Of a DNA stretch of 64,000 nucleotides, positions 11,161-24,194 are shown in pieces. Position numbers and translations under genes: made by a program. How positions within the stretch are numbered: the stretch's first letter is position 1; the number at the start of each line of letters is the position of its first letter. Location: positions 28,570,379 to 28,634,378 of the forward strand of contig NC_049981.1 in NCBI RefSeq assembly GCF_000003815.2, read 5' to 3'. Origin of the DNA: Branchiostoma floridae. Taxonomy: Eukaryota; Chordata; Leptocardii; Amphioxiformes; Branchiostomatidae. The notes beneath the pieces were generated by a model. It was not told the DNA's origin. It was given only the letters and a program-made list of their open reading frames with translations, and made no database searches.

Positions 11161-12147
11161 ATTCGTACGATAATCGCACGAGGTATGTGACCGAGCCTAA
11201 ACTGAAAAGCTGTCCCGCCACTTAAAACCAGCTGCCACCGTCGTGTAGATAGGGTGAATATATTGATATCATAAAAACACCCGTTATCGATCGATGACCT
11301 TACTTCACTCTCATTAGTCCTTGCGTTACATAGAAACAAGGTCATGTCGTCACGATGTGTAGTTTATGTTGCTTTAACACTGACCACAGAGGGTTGAACC
11401 TGATAGTGATACGTGTTAGGCTGCCTCGTGAATGTAGGACCATTTTGTCCTTGTCTATGTTTTATCGTGTCTAACGAAAGAGATAGATAAACGGGATGGA
11501 GACTTTTAGAGTTCAACATCTCTCAACACGCCTGCTTATGTGGAAGAGAACCTAAGCAGAAAGCACAACACAACCAGTGTGCGTACTAAAACATCGATAC
11601 TGAAACGTCATACAACTCTGCTATGGCAACCAAAGAAAAACGCAGACGAATACATTCATGGCGTACGTGTTTGCAATCATGTGAGCAGGACAGAAATGCT
11701 ATTCACCATGTATGATACTTAGACTTAGGGGCTCTCGTGTCGTCATGAGATAGCTGACAGATACATTTAGATACATAATTACAACCCGTAGTCATTATAT
11801 ACGTGCAAATAATACACATGTACAAATATGAGTCTGGCTCTTCTATAAATGTTCAACCAACTAACTTGGCGGCCCTAACGTCACACCGGTATATGACAAT
11901 AACACGTTGCGCCATTCACAGCTACAATTTGCACAGCTGTGATCGTGACTTTGTTAGTCCTTACTGGGGCGACGTGCTTTTATGTACCCGCGATATCGTA
12001 GGTTATCTTAACAATATACATCTCATATTTTGTGCTATATTCATACTTTACGAACCGCTAAACATAGACGGTAATCATAACATTTTTCAAAAAGTGTGGC
12101 AATTAAAAAGCATTGCCATGGCGACGGTACTATCGTTTGTCTTTGTT

Positions 12148-12892
12148 ACCTCCACGAAAAATGGAGGTATAGTTTTTGGTGTGTCTGTGTGTGTGTATGT
12201 CTGTGTGTGTGTCCGCATATTTGTGGCCAGCATAACTTTAGAACCCCTGAATGGATTGTAATGATATTTGGTATGTGGGTAGGTGTTTGGAAGACAAAGG
12301 TCGATTTTGGGCCCCTGTTGTGTGACCTTGGTACTGTAGCAGAACTTCGATTTCTTTGTATCTTTTGACCTGAACATGCTATGGTCTTGATTTCTTGGTG
12401 GCAGCTTGTGACGCAAGGAAAATGGTATATAGGTTTGGGCCCCCTAGTGGCTTGCTCTGGAACTGCAGGAGCAATTTTGTCTAAATCTTCCAAGGAGCAT
12501 AACGGAACATAGGAACGATGGATTTCTATGATATTTAGCATATAGGTATGTTTGGCAGAGATGTACATAATGAAGTGCAAATTATGCAAATTTGGACTAA
12601 TTTGCATCTTTAATGAGGAAAATCTATGTTTCCAGTATTTTTCATCATAGGACTTAAATACATGTAACATATGTAATTTGTGACAGGTGGAAGATTAGCA
12701 GATACCAATTATGCAAATAAGTCCCTAATTTGCATAATTAATGTAAATGTGTCCTAATCCATGTAGCAAATGTAGTAAATGATTGGATTGTCAACATTGT
12801 GACCTGTGTAAGTTATGCAAAGGTGTATATAACCAAGCATAAATTATGCAGATATGCAAGTCATTTGCATAATCAGAATATTTCATGGAGGT
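12148..12892. mobile_element. 745-bp dispersed repeat with short inverted ends
   Basis: It begins 'acctccacgaaaaatggaggt' and ends 'tttcatggaggt', so the ends are inverted copies of ACCTCCAYGAAA. Inside are a TG/TC microsatellite (12180-12212), the 'gaatggattgtaatgatatttgg' module shared with 6927-7140 and 36478-36545, and several 'atttgcataatta' motifs at 12570-12880. There is no ORF. It is probably a non-autonomous DNA element of unassigned superfamily. Confidence 0.6.
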
Positions 12893-14480
12893 ATGAGGTC
12901 TCCGAACTCGTGTTATACATGTATATGATATCTTGATAGAGATGATTAAGGAATTGTATGCTCGGTAAGTCATGATCATGTTGCGGGCTGTCTATAGCGA
13001 GTGTCGTAGTGTCGCGATACATTGTCCTTGATGTGCTGTGAAGTATGATGTTGTTAATGACATGGTTTATTTTATTAAAGTGAATATATTGTTACCTGTG
13101 TAGAATCAAATACATACACAGTGCGGTCTGTTGTAATCTATCACCATGTACATGTGAAACCGTCTGTAATTTGCCGATGACAACAAATACCAAGATATTG
13201 GAAACAACTGCAACATTGAGGTATGTGCTTTTTCTGTACACCTTAAGTACATCGATATAGATACGCACATAAAAGGAACGAAAAACATATTAGTCCCTAC
13301 AATCTATGTCTGTGCGTGTGAGTGACCATGTAACCATATGAGCTTTTATGTTGAACTGTTACATCCATAACGACTATCTGAGCGGACCAAAGGTACACAT
13401 GGCTGTACGCCAAGGTGATCATGGCCAACAAGAAGGATGCCGCTTCGTAACATGGTCCATGGCGGTGTGGAAATGCTTAGATCATATGCAACATTAAAAT
13501 ATGCATCATTTATGTAATTTGCAATGTTATAAATTCTAATTACAGGGGGACCGCAAAATTCCACCTCAGATTTGTACTTTAAACAAACGACAACCTTAGC
13601 TGAACGCGCGCGCAATTACGGCATTATTTAAACGTCTCGTTTGTAAGATGCACCTAACCCCTCCGAGAAATATCAAAACAATTAACGAAGTTGAAATTAG
13701 AAAGATTTCAAGCATGCTACATGTTACATTGATTATCTGCGCCTGGCCAGGTAAGTGTTTGGTTTCGGGTAATCCATTTTATGTCATCGGTTCCAAGGAA
13801 TCAAGGTATCTGGCCAACGCTGCAATGTTGACATAGGTGTGTGGATAAGCCATTCTATAACATCTGCTCAAAGATCAAGAGATGAACGACCTTTTGTGAC
13901 ATACAGGGAAATACAACCAAGTTACGGTAGGTAAAAAACGTTTCGGTTCAGTTGAAATACGGGTCAAAGATCTGGCGTTTCGTGCACGTGGATCTTTAAA
14001 ATTAAACGTGCCAGCTGTGATTAAAACGCAAACGGACACTCCTTCATCGGGGACTTCCTACTTTGGAATACTCTCCGCGAGAGTATGGCGTGACTATGAT
14101 GCAGAAACCACTGTTCATTCCGACTTAGTTTTGTTCCGTGCTACTCGGTGTACATGTTCGGTGGCAATTCGGGTCGACGACCTGTTCCGACTTTTACATC
14201 CGCCCTCTAAAGCTACCCTCAAACGTAAGGCGAAGAATTTCTTATCCTGAACTTTATTCTTTATCCAAACAAAGACTTCCGGGCCCTTGTCCCAAGAATT
14301 TTGCTAGTTTTTCCCATACGTCCACGTTTTGGTGCAGTGACCCAGCAATGAACGTTTTGGGGTGCCGGAAGGGTAGTGAGGTCGGGTTTACGTCAATCTG
14401 GAGGGTACCGCCTCTTGTGCCGGGACACGTGTTCGTCGGGCCCATGCCGGCCACGGGGTGTCCTCCCCTTACCGTGCGTC
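12893..14480. other. Gene-free stretch
   Basis: No supported gene. A possible signal-peptide-like start at 13711-13751 (MLHVTLIICAWPG with a GTAAGT donor) stands alone with no downstream exon recognised. Confidence 0.3.
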
Positions 14481-14672
14481 TATGGCAGAATAACTACACA
14501 GTGCATTATCTTTTGTAACAAAACAACTGACAAAAGGAGAGGTAAATTGGTCACTCATATGATTTGGATTGTATTTAGCAATATCTGGTGTTTTGATGTC
14601 GTGTATGCCTTCCTTTTACTTATCCGTATTGTGTGATGAATGTGATGATTTGTATGAAGATAAGGGCACAAC
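14481..14672 (+). repeat. Dispersed repeat, copy 1 (paired with 23683-23880)
   Basis: The segment including 'gtcgtgtatgccttccttt' and 'atccgtattgtgtgatgaa' recurs in reverse complement at 23683-23880 with the same motif order (gcagaataac, tttgtaacaaaac, aaaaggagaggtaa, ggtcactcatat). No coding content. Confidence 0.75.
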
Positions 14673-16180
14673 CCACCGTGCGTGCAAAAAAAGCCTGTCT
14701 GCCTCCTCATCTGTCCAATCGACAGGAGAAACCAAAAAAAAAAAAAAACGTGCCACAACGTGGGCAATCTTTTGGGATCCGTAAGTGGTAAGTACCGCCT
14801 CCGTACGGTCTCGTAGGGAATCCGATGGATTATGAAGCACGTAGACACGCCGTAGAACTTAACGTGCAGGAAAGACTTCCTCTGCCATCGGGCTACGGAT
14901 TCGCCTCCCGTACGTGCCAGTACATGTCATGCTTTTACGTGAGCGTGATTATCGTCGCGGTGGTTCTGCTCTATTCAGTGAGTGGTTCTGTTCTAGTGAT
15001 CAGTGGTAGTTTGTTTACATCTCCGTGAAGCGGGGGAGGCGGTCATGTGGTACTTATTTTCTCGTGGCCCTCTCTCACGGGTGGCTCTTGTTATCAGTAA
15101 CGCATTTATTCTAATCTGTCAACTAGGCCTAAACAAACACAGAAACTTCTACACCATGTGTCGGACGGGGATACCCAACTTTTTCAAAAAATGGACATCA
15201 CTAGCTCTGTATTGTGAGCTGTCCTGTTTTGTCTTCTATTAGCACTACATCATCTAATCGAACCTCATTGTGACTAGGGCGTCCTCTCTTACTTGTCTAT
15301 TATTCCTTCAAAACATTTATATCTTGTCAAATTATACCTACCAACAGTTAGGGGAAGACCAATATAGGATTTCATAAGAAATGAACCGTCAGACGCTGTG
15401 TTAGGTGAACTTTGACCTTATCAAACACAACACGGCCGATCTCATCTCACTAACCATATCTCACCTCGAATTAATTAACAATTATAACCGTCCACAAAGC
15501 CCCATCTGCAAGACCGAGCTGAAGTTAGCAGCCCGTTTACCAGCACCAGTTGTGGCACGTAGACACCACGCAGGTGCACGCATGGCGGGTTGTGCCCTAG
15601 CCTTAGCTTTAAAATGGTCGGACCAGTCCTGCAATGTATGTCAAGTACATCTTGATATTTGAGTCTACACGACATGAAGAGTGTATTCATGTTTACTGTG
15701 CTATACCTTGGGCAGTTTGTATCAAACACCCTAAGGTGCAGCAAGGTATATTTAAAAATTATGTTTTTGTTGGGTTTCGCCCGCGTGCCTGCCTTGATCA
15801 GGCGGTCCAGGGCACGACTCATCTTCAAGATGAATGTTAGGATCGAGGCACACCTCTCGTAGCTTTCTCAGTTCGGCTTGCACCGAATCATCCTGAGGTA
15901 CAACATAGAGAGAAAAGAAGAAAGGGAAAATTTGTCACAACATGCCGGACTCAGTCCTGCCTGGGGCTGATTAGTCGTGTTTATGTGGAGTGCCGTCAGC
16001 ATGACGGGCCCATTCATCACACCGCCCTTTTCAAAGGGTGTACCACATTCCAAACCAAAGATGCGTGTATTTGATAAGAGTGGAGACTGCAGGAAAATAT
16101 GGTGTCCTGTGTCTAGGACATCTGGAAAAATTCTGTCGAAAGAGGAAACAGAGCTGCCATGCTGAGCGTACGAAATTTGA
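14673..16180. other. Gene-free stretch
   Basis: No supported gene. Short frames are open by chance. Confidence 0.3.
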
Positions 16181-16225
16181 TCAGCGCTCCACCCAACAAT
16201 AACGTGATGCGCTCTTATAAGGCCG
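16181..16225 (+). repeat. Short dispersed repeat, copy 1
   Basis: The motif 'cagcgctccacccaacaata' followed by 'acgtgatgcgctcttat' occurs here and again at 17350-17390, where a run of CAT repeats follows. In both places 'tcttatccaggtg' lies further downstream. Confidence 0.6.
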
Positions 16226-16654
16226 CGGAAGGGCAAGCACCAGCACTGGTACGTATCTTATCCAGGTGCTTATACAGCAAACGTTGCGTGTTTTAATTTG
16301 AACCTTTATTTATTATAGATGTGAAGAAAAGTTTCAGCTGAAATTTGCGATTGAGTTCAAACTCTGTACCAGATTAACAGAGTTCAAAACCGCTACCCAA
16401 TGACACAAGATGAGAGTATTAGAAGAAGGTATATGATCTTAAACTAGAATTTGAATGTTTTTAGCTCAGGGGCGCCGTTCAGGACAGGTATCGAAACTAC
16501 TATAGCTTCGTGAGGATAGGCTTGAACACGACTCATGTCATATGTACACAACGCGTGTCGGAACATTTGATATAATGTATGTATTTCGGAACACTTGTTT
16601 CGGGTCCAGACACTTGTTTGGGGTACGGACACTACAACAACTCTTAGAATAAAT

Positions 16655-16870
16655 ATAGAAAATGTGAACTTCTTCCATCTGCGTCTCATCTATGAAGAGA
16701 ACCTGACTTCCAAACCGGAGGTAGCAAGAAGCAATTGCATGCTGTTTTAGCTGCTGGAAGGTAGGCCAAGTGCAAAGACATTAGACAAATTATCAAGGCG
16801 AGCTGCGGGTTATTTATCGTTAATACATCGCAAGTTCTTACATACGGATCGCGATACGTCCATCCGTCAA
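16655..16870. repeat. Diverged local duplication, copy 1 (paired with 18707-19020)
   Basis: 'tatagaaaatgtgaacttct', 'tgcgtctcatctat', 'acttccaaacc' and then 'aattatcaaggcgagctgc', 'gttatttat' appear in the same order in both segments, about 2.1 kb apart. Divergence is high, so this is an old duplication or two copies of a repeat. Confidence 0.6.
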
Positions 16871-17349
16871 CCCCTTTCTGAGTCATTCCCTTCCAAAGGG
16901 ATGATGCAATTGCGCACGCGCGGATGAATTGCTTTTATCTTCGCTTTGTCAATAAACAGGAGACAATTTAGTAGTTAAAACTTAGAAGTAGTTTTAATTT
17001 TTTTAGCATTGTGTTCCTGTGGGAAGAGAGACATCTTCCATTTAAATAAACACATGGTCATCATAGTATTATGAATGGATGACAAAATGGAACAATTAAA
17101 CGAAATGTGTGTTGTTTAGGTGACAGATATCTACCTGTTTTGAAATTGACTAACTCTGGCTGTGGTATGGTTGTGTTTAGTCGCTCATAGGTAAAGGGTG
17201 TGAACAATTCCTTACACTGGTGGTGTTTTACTGCGCGAAGGTCGCACGTCCATTGCAAATTGTTTTATGCGTTTGCAGAAAGGTCGTACGCGGTCTACTC
17301 AGAAAGAGAAACGGCATAAGAACTTGGCCCATTATGTTGAAAAGCGCAA

Positions 17350-17403
17350 ATCAGCGCTCCACCCAACAATAACGTGTTGCGCTCTTATCATCATCATCAT
17401 CAT
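17350..17403 (+). repeat. Short dispersed repeat, copy 2, with CAT run
   Basis: It matches 16181-16225 nearly base for base (acgtgttgcgctcttat here against acgtgatgcgctcttat). Five CAT units follow at about 17389-17402. Confidence 0.6.
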
Positions 17404-18210
17404 CCGGGCGTGTTGGTTGCACAGGTGTACATGACTCTCTCCTCCATCCTTCCCAATGATTTGCGCTCTTTTAAGGCCATGCTGATGTCTTATCCAGGTG
17501 GGCTCTTGTTTAGAGAGCTTTTCCGAATCGAATCGCACAAAGTCAATCTGTTACGAGTGATTCTCACACAACACAAAACTACAAGCTTTCTGAGTTTAGA
17601 CAAGTCTGCGGGTTTGAGGGCATGCAAATGCTGACGGTATATCACATACTTGCATAAGTCAATCCTGCAAAGCATTAATTTTCTTTGCTTGTCTAGATCT
17701 GTGCTTTTATTTTCTTTGCTTGGCTGTTTTCTGTATACTTGTGTTCCTTAGAGAAGCCTGGGGATCATTTTTCTCGGCTTCTCTGGCATTATCAGGTCAC
17801 CAAATTGTACTTCTGGTCTTAATTACATCTTGGTAACCCGAACTGCACCGTTGTTGTTAAAGAGACTTATTTTTGTTATAGCTAATTGAAATAATTATGA
17901 TGATGAGTCGAAATAACAAACACATTCCTCCATATAGCTATGAGAACGGAATATAAGATAGGTACAGTGGAGTGAATACAAGCTTGTTCTTCTTTGTACC
18001 TTATTAGAGTAGTAGATTCCATGTAAGCGTCAACTTTACAGATTTGAAATTTACGGCCATTAGTTTAGATTAGCATTAGCTAGTTTTCCCACCACTACTA
18101 CCCCCAAGGGGGAGCAAGTTAGGGCCAGACCGGGGGTGGTTGGAATGTGGGCAGATAGCTGTGGGCAGATCTAGATAGGAACCCAGTCACACGAAGGACC
18201 CTATGTCGGA

Positions 18211-18371
18211 TACCCTGGTATCCAGAGAACAGCGCTCGCGGCTACGGTTCTTTCCCGGGCCGCCAGCAACACAGCCCCGTAAACCGACTTTAGCCGGCCC
18301 GGGGAGATACGCCTCCGCGTGAAGGCGTAAACTCCCTTAGCCGGCTAAGTTGTACTCTGATATCCAGGGTA
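18211..18371. mobile_element. MITE with 9-bp target duplication, CCTGGTATCC family
   Basis: The 161-bp element has inverted ends TACCCTGGTATCCAGAG and CTCTGATATCCAGGGTA. A perfect 9-bp direct repeat TATGTCGGA flanks it (18202-18210 and 18372-18380). The GC-rich interior has further internal pairing (gccggcccgg, gccggcta). A 9-bp duplication is typical of Mutator-like elements. Related ends occur at 32547, 54789 and 56617. Confidence 0.85.
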
Positions 18372-18706
18372 TATGTCGGAGAGTCAGGAACTCAAGCAGA
18401 GGTCTAGAGGCCTGGAAAGAACTTTCAGGAATTCTAAAGGAGGAAGCCTGGCGGACGGGTCCAGGAAAACAGGCTTGGATGAAACTGCAAGATTCAACTG
18501 AAGGCCCGAGCTGGACGATAGTTTCTGGAGATTATAGGTCTGGAACGAATTTCAAGATACGAGTACCAAGTCACGGGCAGGGACCACACCATATTTACGT
18601 CAAGAATTCATCACAACGGGTTTATTATGGATCTACCTCAACAGATCGAGACTTCAGTCAAGGACTTATCGTAGACGCAAACCCAAGGCATAGATGTCAG
18701 GACCTT

Positions 18707-19020
18707 CCGTATATAGAAAATGTGAACTTCTTCTTTCTTCTGCGTCTCATCTATTAACCTTACTTCCAAACCCGAGGTGAGTTCGGTAAAACTTAACCTG
18801 TCTGTAGGAACTTGGGCAGCGAACAAGGAAGGGAGTCGCTACATGCGATAAGAAGTATATACCTCAGAGTTGCAATCTCCATTTAGTTACATTTGAACAA
18901 AAATGAACTAACCTATCCGACAGAAGATCACCAGATAGCGGATATTTTGCCTAGTTTGGTCCGGATTATCAGGCACCAGGGCGAGCTGTGAGTTATTTAT
19001 TGTTTATACATTGCTTCTTC
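18707..19020. repeat. Diverged local duplication, copy 2
   Basis: See 16655-16870: the same ordered motifs are present, with extra sequence between the two shared blocks. Confidence 0.55.
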
Positions 19021-19046
19021 TCGCCGATGTCTTCGAAAATACGGAG

Positions 19047-21232
19047 ACATGTATACAGTAGTGGCGAAATATTGGACATTCTGAAACATGGGGCATTTCA
19101 AAAACTTACAAAAAAACTTACAAACCAACGGGATATCGATTTAAATACATCATTGTGTTTTCATAACAGTCTGCCTTCAGTGGCTACGAGTAAAATCTAC
19201 ACCAGGGGTTCATTCATGTCTCCCTTGGGAATTTCAGTACAGAGGACTAACAGGTTGCCCGGGCCGGTGTCGTTCATGGCCTGTTGCTTGCCCGCTATAT
19301 CGAGCTGCGATGTTTTCGTCAAACCTTACGTTACGGAAGCCTGTCCGCTATCTCGAGCTGCGATTTTTTAGTCAACCCTTACGTTACGGAACCCTGTCCG
19401 CTATCTCGAGCTGCGAATTTTTAGTCAACCCTTACGTTACGGAACCCTGTCCGCTATCTCGAGCTGCGATTTTTTAGTCAACCCTTACGTTACGGAAGCC
19501 TGTCCGTTATCTCGAGCTGCGATGTTTCCGTCAACCCTTACGTTACGGAACCCTGTCCGCTATCTCGAGCTGCGATTTTTTTGTCAACCCTTACATTACG
19601 GAAGTGGTTAATTAGGAGGTCCTGTTGGGGCCATTTCAAGCCAGTTGCGTGTCCGCTATCTCGAGCTGCGATCTTTTCGTCAAACGTTACGGAAGTGGTC
19701 AATTATGTCCAGGTCCTGTGTGGCCCGTTGACGGAAGTGGTCAATTAATTATACGCAAAATCCAAACACTCAGGGCCCCAACGAATATCGAAACAGTCTA
19801 TATAAAGACACGAAAATATGAAAAAAATGGAACGTCTAATACCAGTCCTATGATCTTTTAAACCGAACGTTTTTAGGTGGAGACACAGCCCGGTGTGATT
19901 CTTTTAGTTCATGCAAGGAGGTTGAAAGAGTCTTTCAACCTCCTTGGTTCATGTTTACCAGAATCGTTGGAGAATGCCCCACTGAATGACCAGCAGCATG
20001 CACGCCTGGCTTGGCACGTGTCCAAGTGTAAACCCGAAGGTCATACTACACATTTTACCAGAGAAACATTTTTTCGAAATGTTTTAGATTATGCTATATG
20101 TAATATTTTTACGAGAACTTTGCTTAACAGAAGCTCGGTGACAGCTTGTGTACTGATGACTGATAAATTCTCCCAACCGCCGGATTTTTCCAGCTGTGGG
20201 CTCGCCGGCCTCATGTTTCTTCCCCTTTGGACACGTGCCAAGCCAGGCGTGCATGCTGCTGGTCATTCAGTGGGGCATTCTCCAACGATTCTGGTAAACA
20301 TGAACCAAGGAGGTTGAAAGACTCTTTCAACCTCCTTGCATGAACTAAAAGAATCACACCGGGCTGTGTCTCCACCTAAAAACGTTCGGTTTAAAAGATC
20401 ATAGAACTGGTATTAGACGCTCCATTTTTTCATATTTTCGTGTCTTTATATAGACTGTTTCGATATTCGTTGGGGCCCTGAGTGTATGGATTTTGCGTAT
20501 AATTGACCACTTCCGTCAACGGGCCACACAGGACCTGGACATAATTGACCACTTCCGTAACGTTTGACGAAAAGATCGCAGCTCGAGATAGCGGACACGC
20601 AACTGGCTTGAACTGGTTTCCGTAACGTAAGGGTTGACTAAAAAATCGCAGCTCGAGATAGCGGACAGGCTTCCGTAACGTAAGGGTTGACGAAAACATC
20701 GCAGCTCGAGATAGCGGACAGGCTTCCGTAACGTAAGGGTTGACTAAAAAATCGCAGCTCGAGATAGCGGACAGGCTTCCGTAACGTAAGGGTTGACAAA
20801 AAAAATCGCAGCTAGATATAGCGGACAGGCTTCCGTAACGTAAGGGTTGACGAAAACATCGCAGCTCGTAACGTAAGGTGGAAAAACTTGGTTGCGTGTG
20901 TCTTGTTAAGAAGGACCACCCGTGCTAATGCCGTTATGTAACTATTGTAAGGTTTGTTTGAGACTCGGTGTCCCTCTTGTGTCAGGATGGCGTGTGTCCC
21001 TTGTTAGGCTGTGGAAGGTTTTGGACGAAGGGTTGATGGAAAATGTGTATACTGTCCCAGCCCAGACAACATGAAATTCAAGTACCTGATTGGCATGTAA
21101 GGTGGATTGTGTTGCAAAAATCGGTGAATTCCCTTGGGTGCAATATCATTCTACGTTAGGTCTTCTGTTAGGTTTGGAAATGCCCCATGTTTCACAATGT
21201 CCAATTTCTTGCCATGTATACATGTATAAATG
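19047..21232. mobile_element. 2.2-kb foldback element with tandem-repeat arms
   Basis: The outer inverted ends of about 50 bp pair around 'acatgtataca' and 'gaaacatggggcattt' (19047-19102 against about 21172-21226). Inner arms (about 19281-20025 and 20227-20878) are near-perfect inverted copies around a 201-bp loop. Each arm carries about six tandem 53-bp units: starts at 19341, 19394, 19447, 19500 and 19553 on the left, built on 'ctgtccgctatctcgagctg'. Each arm also has a perfect small palindrome, 'aaggaggttgaaag' with 'ctttcaacctcctt'. I found no transposase frame. The open frames across the loop are symmetrical products of the palindrome. It is probably a non-autonomous foldback transposon. 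Confidence 0.8.
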
Positions 21233-21681
21233 TAAATAAATACGGACCCGGTTCATGACCTACTTTAGTCACATGTAACTGTAACTGAATCTGGCCGTCA
21301 GGAGCAGTGACCCCGGCAGCCTGAACGTAGGGAAGTCTCGTGGGACATGAGTCTGCTGAATCTGGTATACTGTAATCTAGTTGGGGGCTGAAGCCACTCC
21401 CCAGAATATCAGCCCACGTTGTCCTAACCAATAAGATGTTGAAGAATGGTCACACCTATCAAAGCACTAGCGTGGCTTGAGCGGGGACCAAGTTGTAGAG
21501 GGGAGTTCTTGGTAGGGAGTTCTGGAAGAAGGTTCGTGTTAAGACTTCTTCCCTGGGTCAAGTTCGATTGCGGGCCGGCTCCGGGTTTCCACTCCGCACG
21601 TAGCTAAGGTTCACCTGTGCGTCAACATGAGCTGATACGTCACCGCGACCACGTAGGTTTAGATTCAGGTATGAAGGTCAT

Positions 21682-22084
21682 CCACAGAGAGGAAAATCAA
21701 AGCCTTTGAGATGAGGTGCATGCGTAAGCTACTTCACATCTCGTACTACGAACACATCACAAACGAGTATGTGCGGGAACAGGTACGCGGCCTCGTTGGC
21801 CCTCAAGAACCACTCCTAGCAACAGTTAAAAGACGCAAACTACAGTGGTTCGGGCATGTTACCCGACACAACAACCTGGCCAAGACAATCCTGCAGGGAA
21901 TAGTAGAGGGAGGGCGTCGTCACGGACGTCAACGGAAAGCTTGGTTGGACAGCATCACTGACTGGACAGGCCTCGGCCTACAGGAGAGGTTAACCCTGGC
22001 TAGGGAGAGACGAAGCTGGAGGCAACTCTCTATCTTCATGTCTACCTTGTCCCCCCAACGACCTGGAGGTCAGGGTAGGTAGGT
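21682..22084 (+). mobile_element. 5'-truncated LINE insertion with 15-bp target duplication
   Basis: A 403-bp insertion flanked by AGGTATGAAGGTCAT at 21667-21681 and 22085-22099. The open frame 21711-22082 encodes the C-terminal tail of a LINE reverse transcriptase protein: MRKLLHISYYEHITNE, then VKRRKLQWFGHVTR, AKTILQGIVEGGRR and RQRKAWLDSITDWTGL. This is a well-known pattern at the end of APE-type ORF2 proteins. It ends in AGGT repeats. Truncation plus target duplication shows target-primed insertion. Confidence 0.9.
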
Positions 22085-22099
22085 AGGTATGAAGGTCAT

Positions 22100-23682
22100 G
22101 CGACACTTTTCTTAGATGTAACATCGTGTGTTCATTACAACTGTTGTAACCCTTCACTGTAGTATTTTGTATATGTACACCATAGATGATAGCAAGTGAA
22201 TAGGTGGTATGTTGAATTGAACCCGTGGCTCTTGGTAGTTTATCAGTGTGCGCTGCGGTGGTGAAAGCACCAAGCCGGTTAGTTAGCGTTATTAACTAGA
22301 GAATGGCCTTGAACGGAGCGCTCTGCAGACAGAGAGTCCAAGTCCGGCCCGGACTGTTTGATAGAAATTTCCACATCCGGTCAAGACCTCCTCAGTTTCA
22401 CTTGCCGTCTGCTATGAATTTCTGTTATTTGTATAGAAGATCGATCGGTGTATTTTTAATCAGTTTTTGTCTTGTTTTTTTTTTCTGACGTCTGGCTTAC
22501 GAAATTTGTAGTAGGGTATATCCTATCGTGTACCTTTGATGTATGGGGCTTTTTTTTCTATCCGTTCTGGTTCCTGATGACAGTTCAGTAGAGTTACAAG
22601 GTCTCTTCGCTCCAAAATCGGAAATTGTGTTCTTTGTTATTCCGTTTTTTTTTCAAGCATGAGACTGATAGATACTTGTGTTGAACTGAACCCTGATTCT
22701 CAAATCTGCCTTCTATTTTCCTGAGCTGCGTGTTGATATAATAAGACCGGATGTGCTTGACAGCTCATTAATTAACTAGTGATATTTCTTTCTTTTCTCT
22801 TTTCTCTTATCTCCTCCATCAGTCAGCGGAAATACGCGATGTTATCAATGATCATCAGTCTATGGGAATTTCTTGGAAAGCTCAATCTGATCTGAATTAA
22901 CAAGCGCTCTGATACATGTTTCTTTTAAACAGACTCGTGTTCTGGTTTCAATTTATCTTCCGTCTAGCTTTGTATTAGAACCTGTTTAGTGGATTCTTAA
23001 GTAGGCGTGTTCATGTATGATCTACAGTTTTCGTCAATGCTAAGTTAAATAGATTCTAATGTTCAGCATGATCATCATTAGATGTGTCACGATTAAAAAA
23101 GCATGTTGTTTATGGATATGGTACTCGTCAGTCGTTTTCGGCACAGCTCACGTATCTGTTTGTTGCGTTGACCACTTTGTAGTTAGTTTTTAATTTTAGA
23201 GTTGGGGTGTCATAATTTCTCGTATGTAAGACAAGAAAACTACTCGCGTTCCTTGAGTTATTACCTATATTTCCTACCGTTACAGACACTCTCTGATCGT
23301 TATTACTTCAGTTCCTACCCATTCTAACGGACAGAAATTGTTTAATTTTTAAGGATCATGATATACTAATTTGTTGTCTTAATTTCTACCATGCAATGCG
23401 CAGTCAATTAATTGTTCATTTCTTACCGTTCCACGTCGACAGAATTACCATACAACACATGATATTTTGCAACAGTTTCATACCCCTTTCTTTCTATATG
23501 CCCACAGGTAAATGCCGTCATGACAACCCCCAGGCTACAGACTCAATCCACTGACTTGGTCGAGGAGGGATTGGGCTGTATACCCATATTACCCAAGAAA
23601 AAAAAAAACATCAAATGGGCCTCACAGCGGAAAAAATATAGCAAGAGTCACACAAACACACATGATATATAACACAAACAAA
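22100..23682. other. Gene-free stretch
   Basis: AT-rich, no supported exon or repeat pairing. Confidence 0.35.
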
Positions 23683-23880
23683 TAAAAGCCCTTATATAAA
23701 TCATTACATTCATCACACAATACGGATAGATAAAAGGAAGGCATACACGACATCTATACACCAGATGTTCCTGAATGAGTTATATGAGTGACCAACTTAC
23801 CTCCCCTTTTGTTAAATAACATCAGGTGTTTTGTTACAAAATATAATATGCTGTTATTCTGCCGGTGATGAACGGTAAGA
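23683..23880 (-). repeat. Dispersed repeat, copy 2 (reverse of 14481-14672)
   Basis: The reverse complement of this segment follows 14481-14672 motif by motif, with a few short indels. The sequence next to it (23500-23682) has no counterpart at the first copy. Confidence 0.75.
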
Positions 23881-24194
23881 ACTGAACAATTCTTTGACTA
23901 TTTGGACAACCTACCCAACAATCCAATAGATTTTGAAAAATCCAAAATATATTTGTCTTTATAATAAAAGAAAATAAATGAAACAAAAATGTAATACTAT
24001 CTAAAACAGAAACAAAGCATTAAAATGGTGAGGCACATGCATTAAAATGGTAAGGTCAACGCATTATTCTTATTTGCCATAAACAAAAAAGTAGCTGTGT
24101 TTCCGGTGCTCAACAAAGCAAAGAGAATGAAAAGAAACGTGTATCTTTTAAATACGTATCAGCAAAGGCCTTTTCGTTCCAAATCACATAAAAA

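Noticed and set aside
13648-13751. Possible first exon with a signal-like peptide and GTAAGT donor
   Set aside because: No downstream exon could be identified; a hydrophobic stretch plus donor can occur by chance.
18350-18757. 135-codon plus-strand frame
   Set aside because: Its start lies in the MITE end and its finish in a repeated segment (shared with 16655-16690). The middle looks mildly coding but has no domain or splice support.
19281-19610. CRISPR-like regular repeats
   Set aside because: The 53-bp units are directly contiguous with no spacers and lie in the arms of a foldback element of an animal genome.
19877-20317. 146-codon frame in the centre of the large palindrome
   Set aside because: The two ends of the frame are inverted copies of each other and it resembles no protein; open by symmetry.
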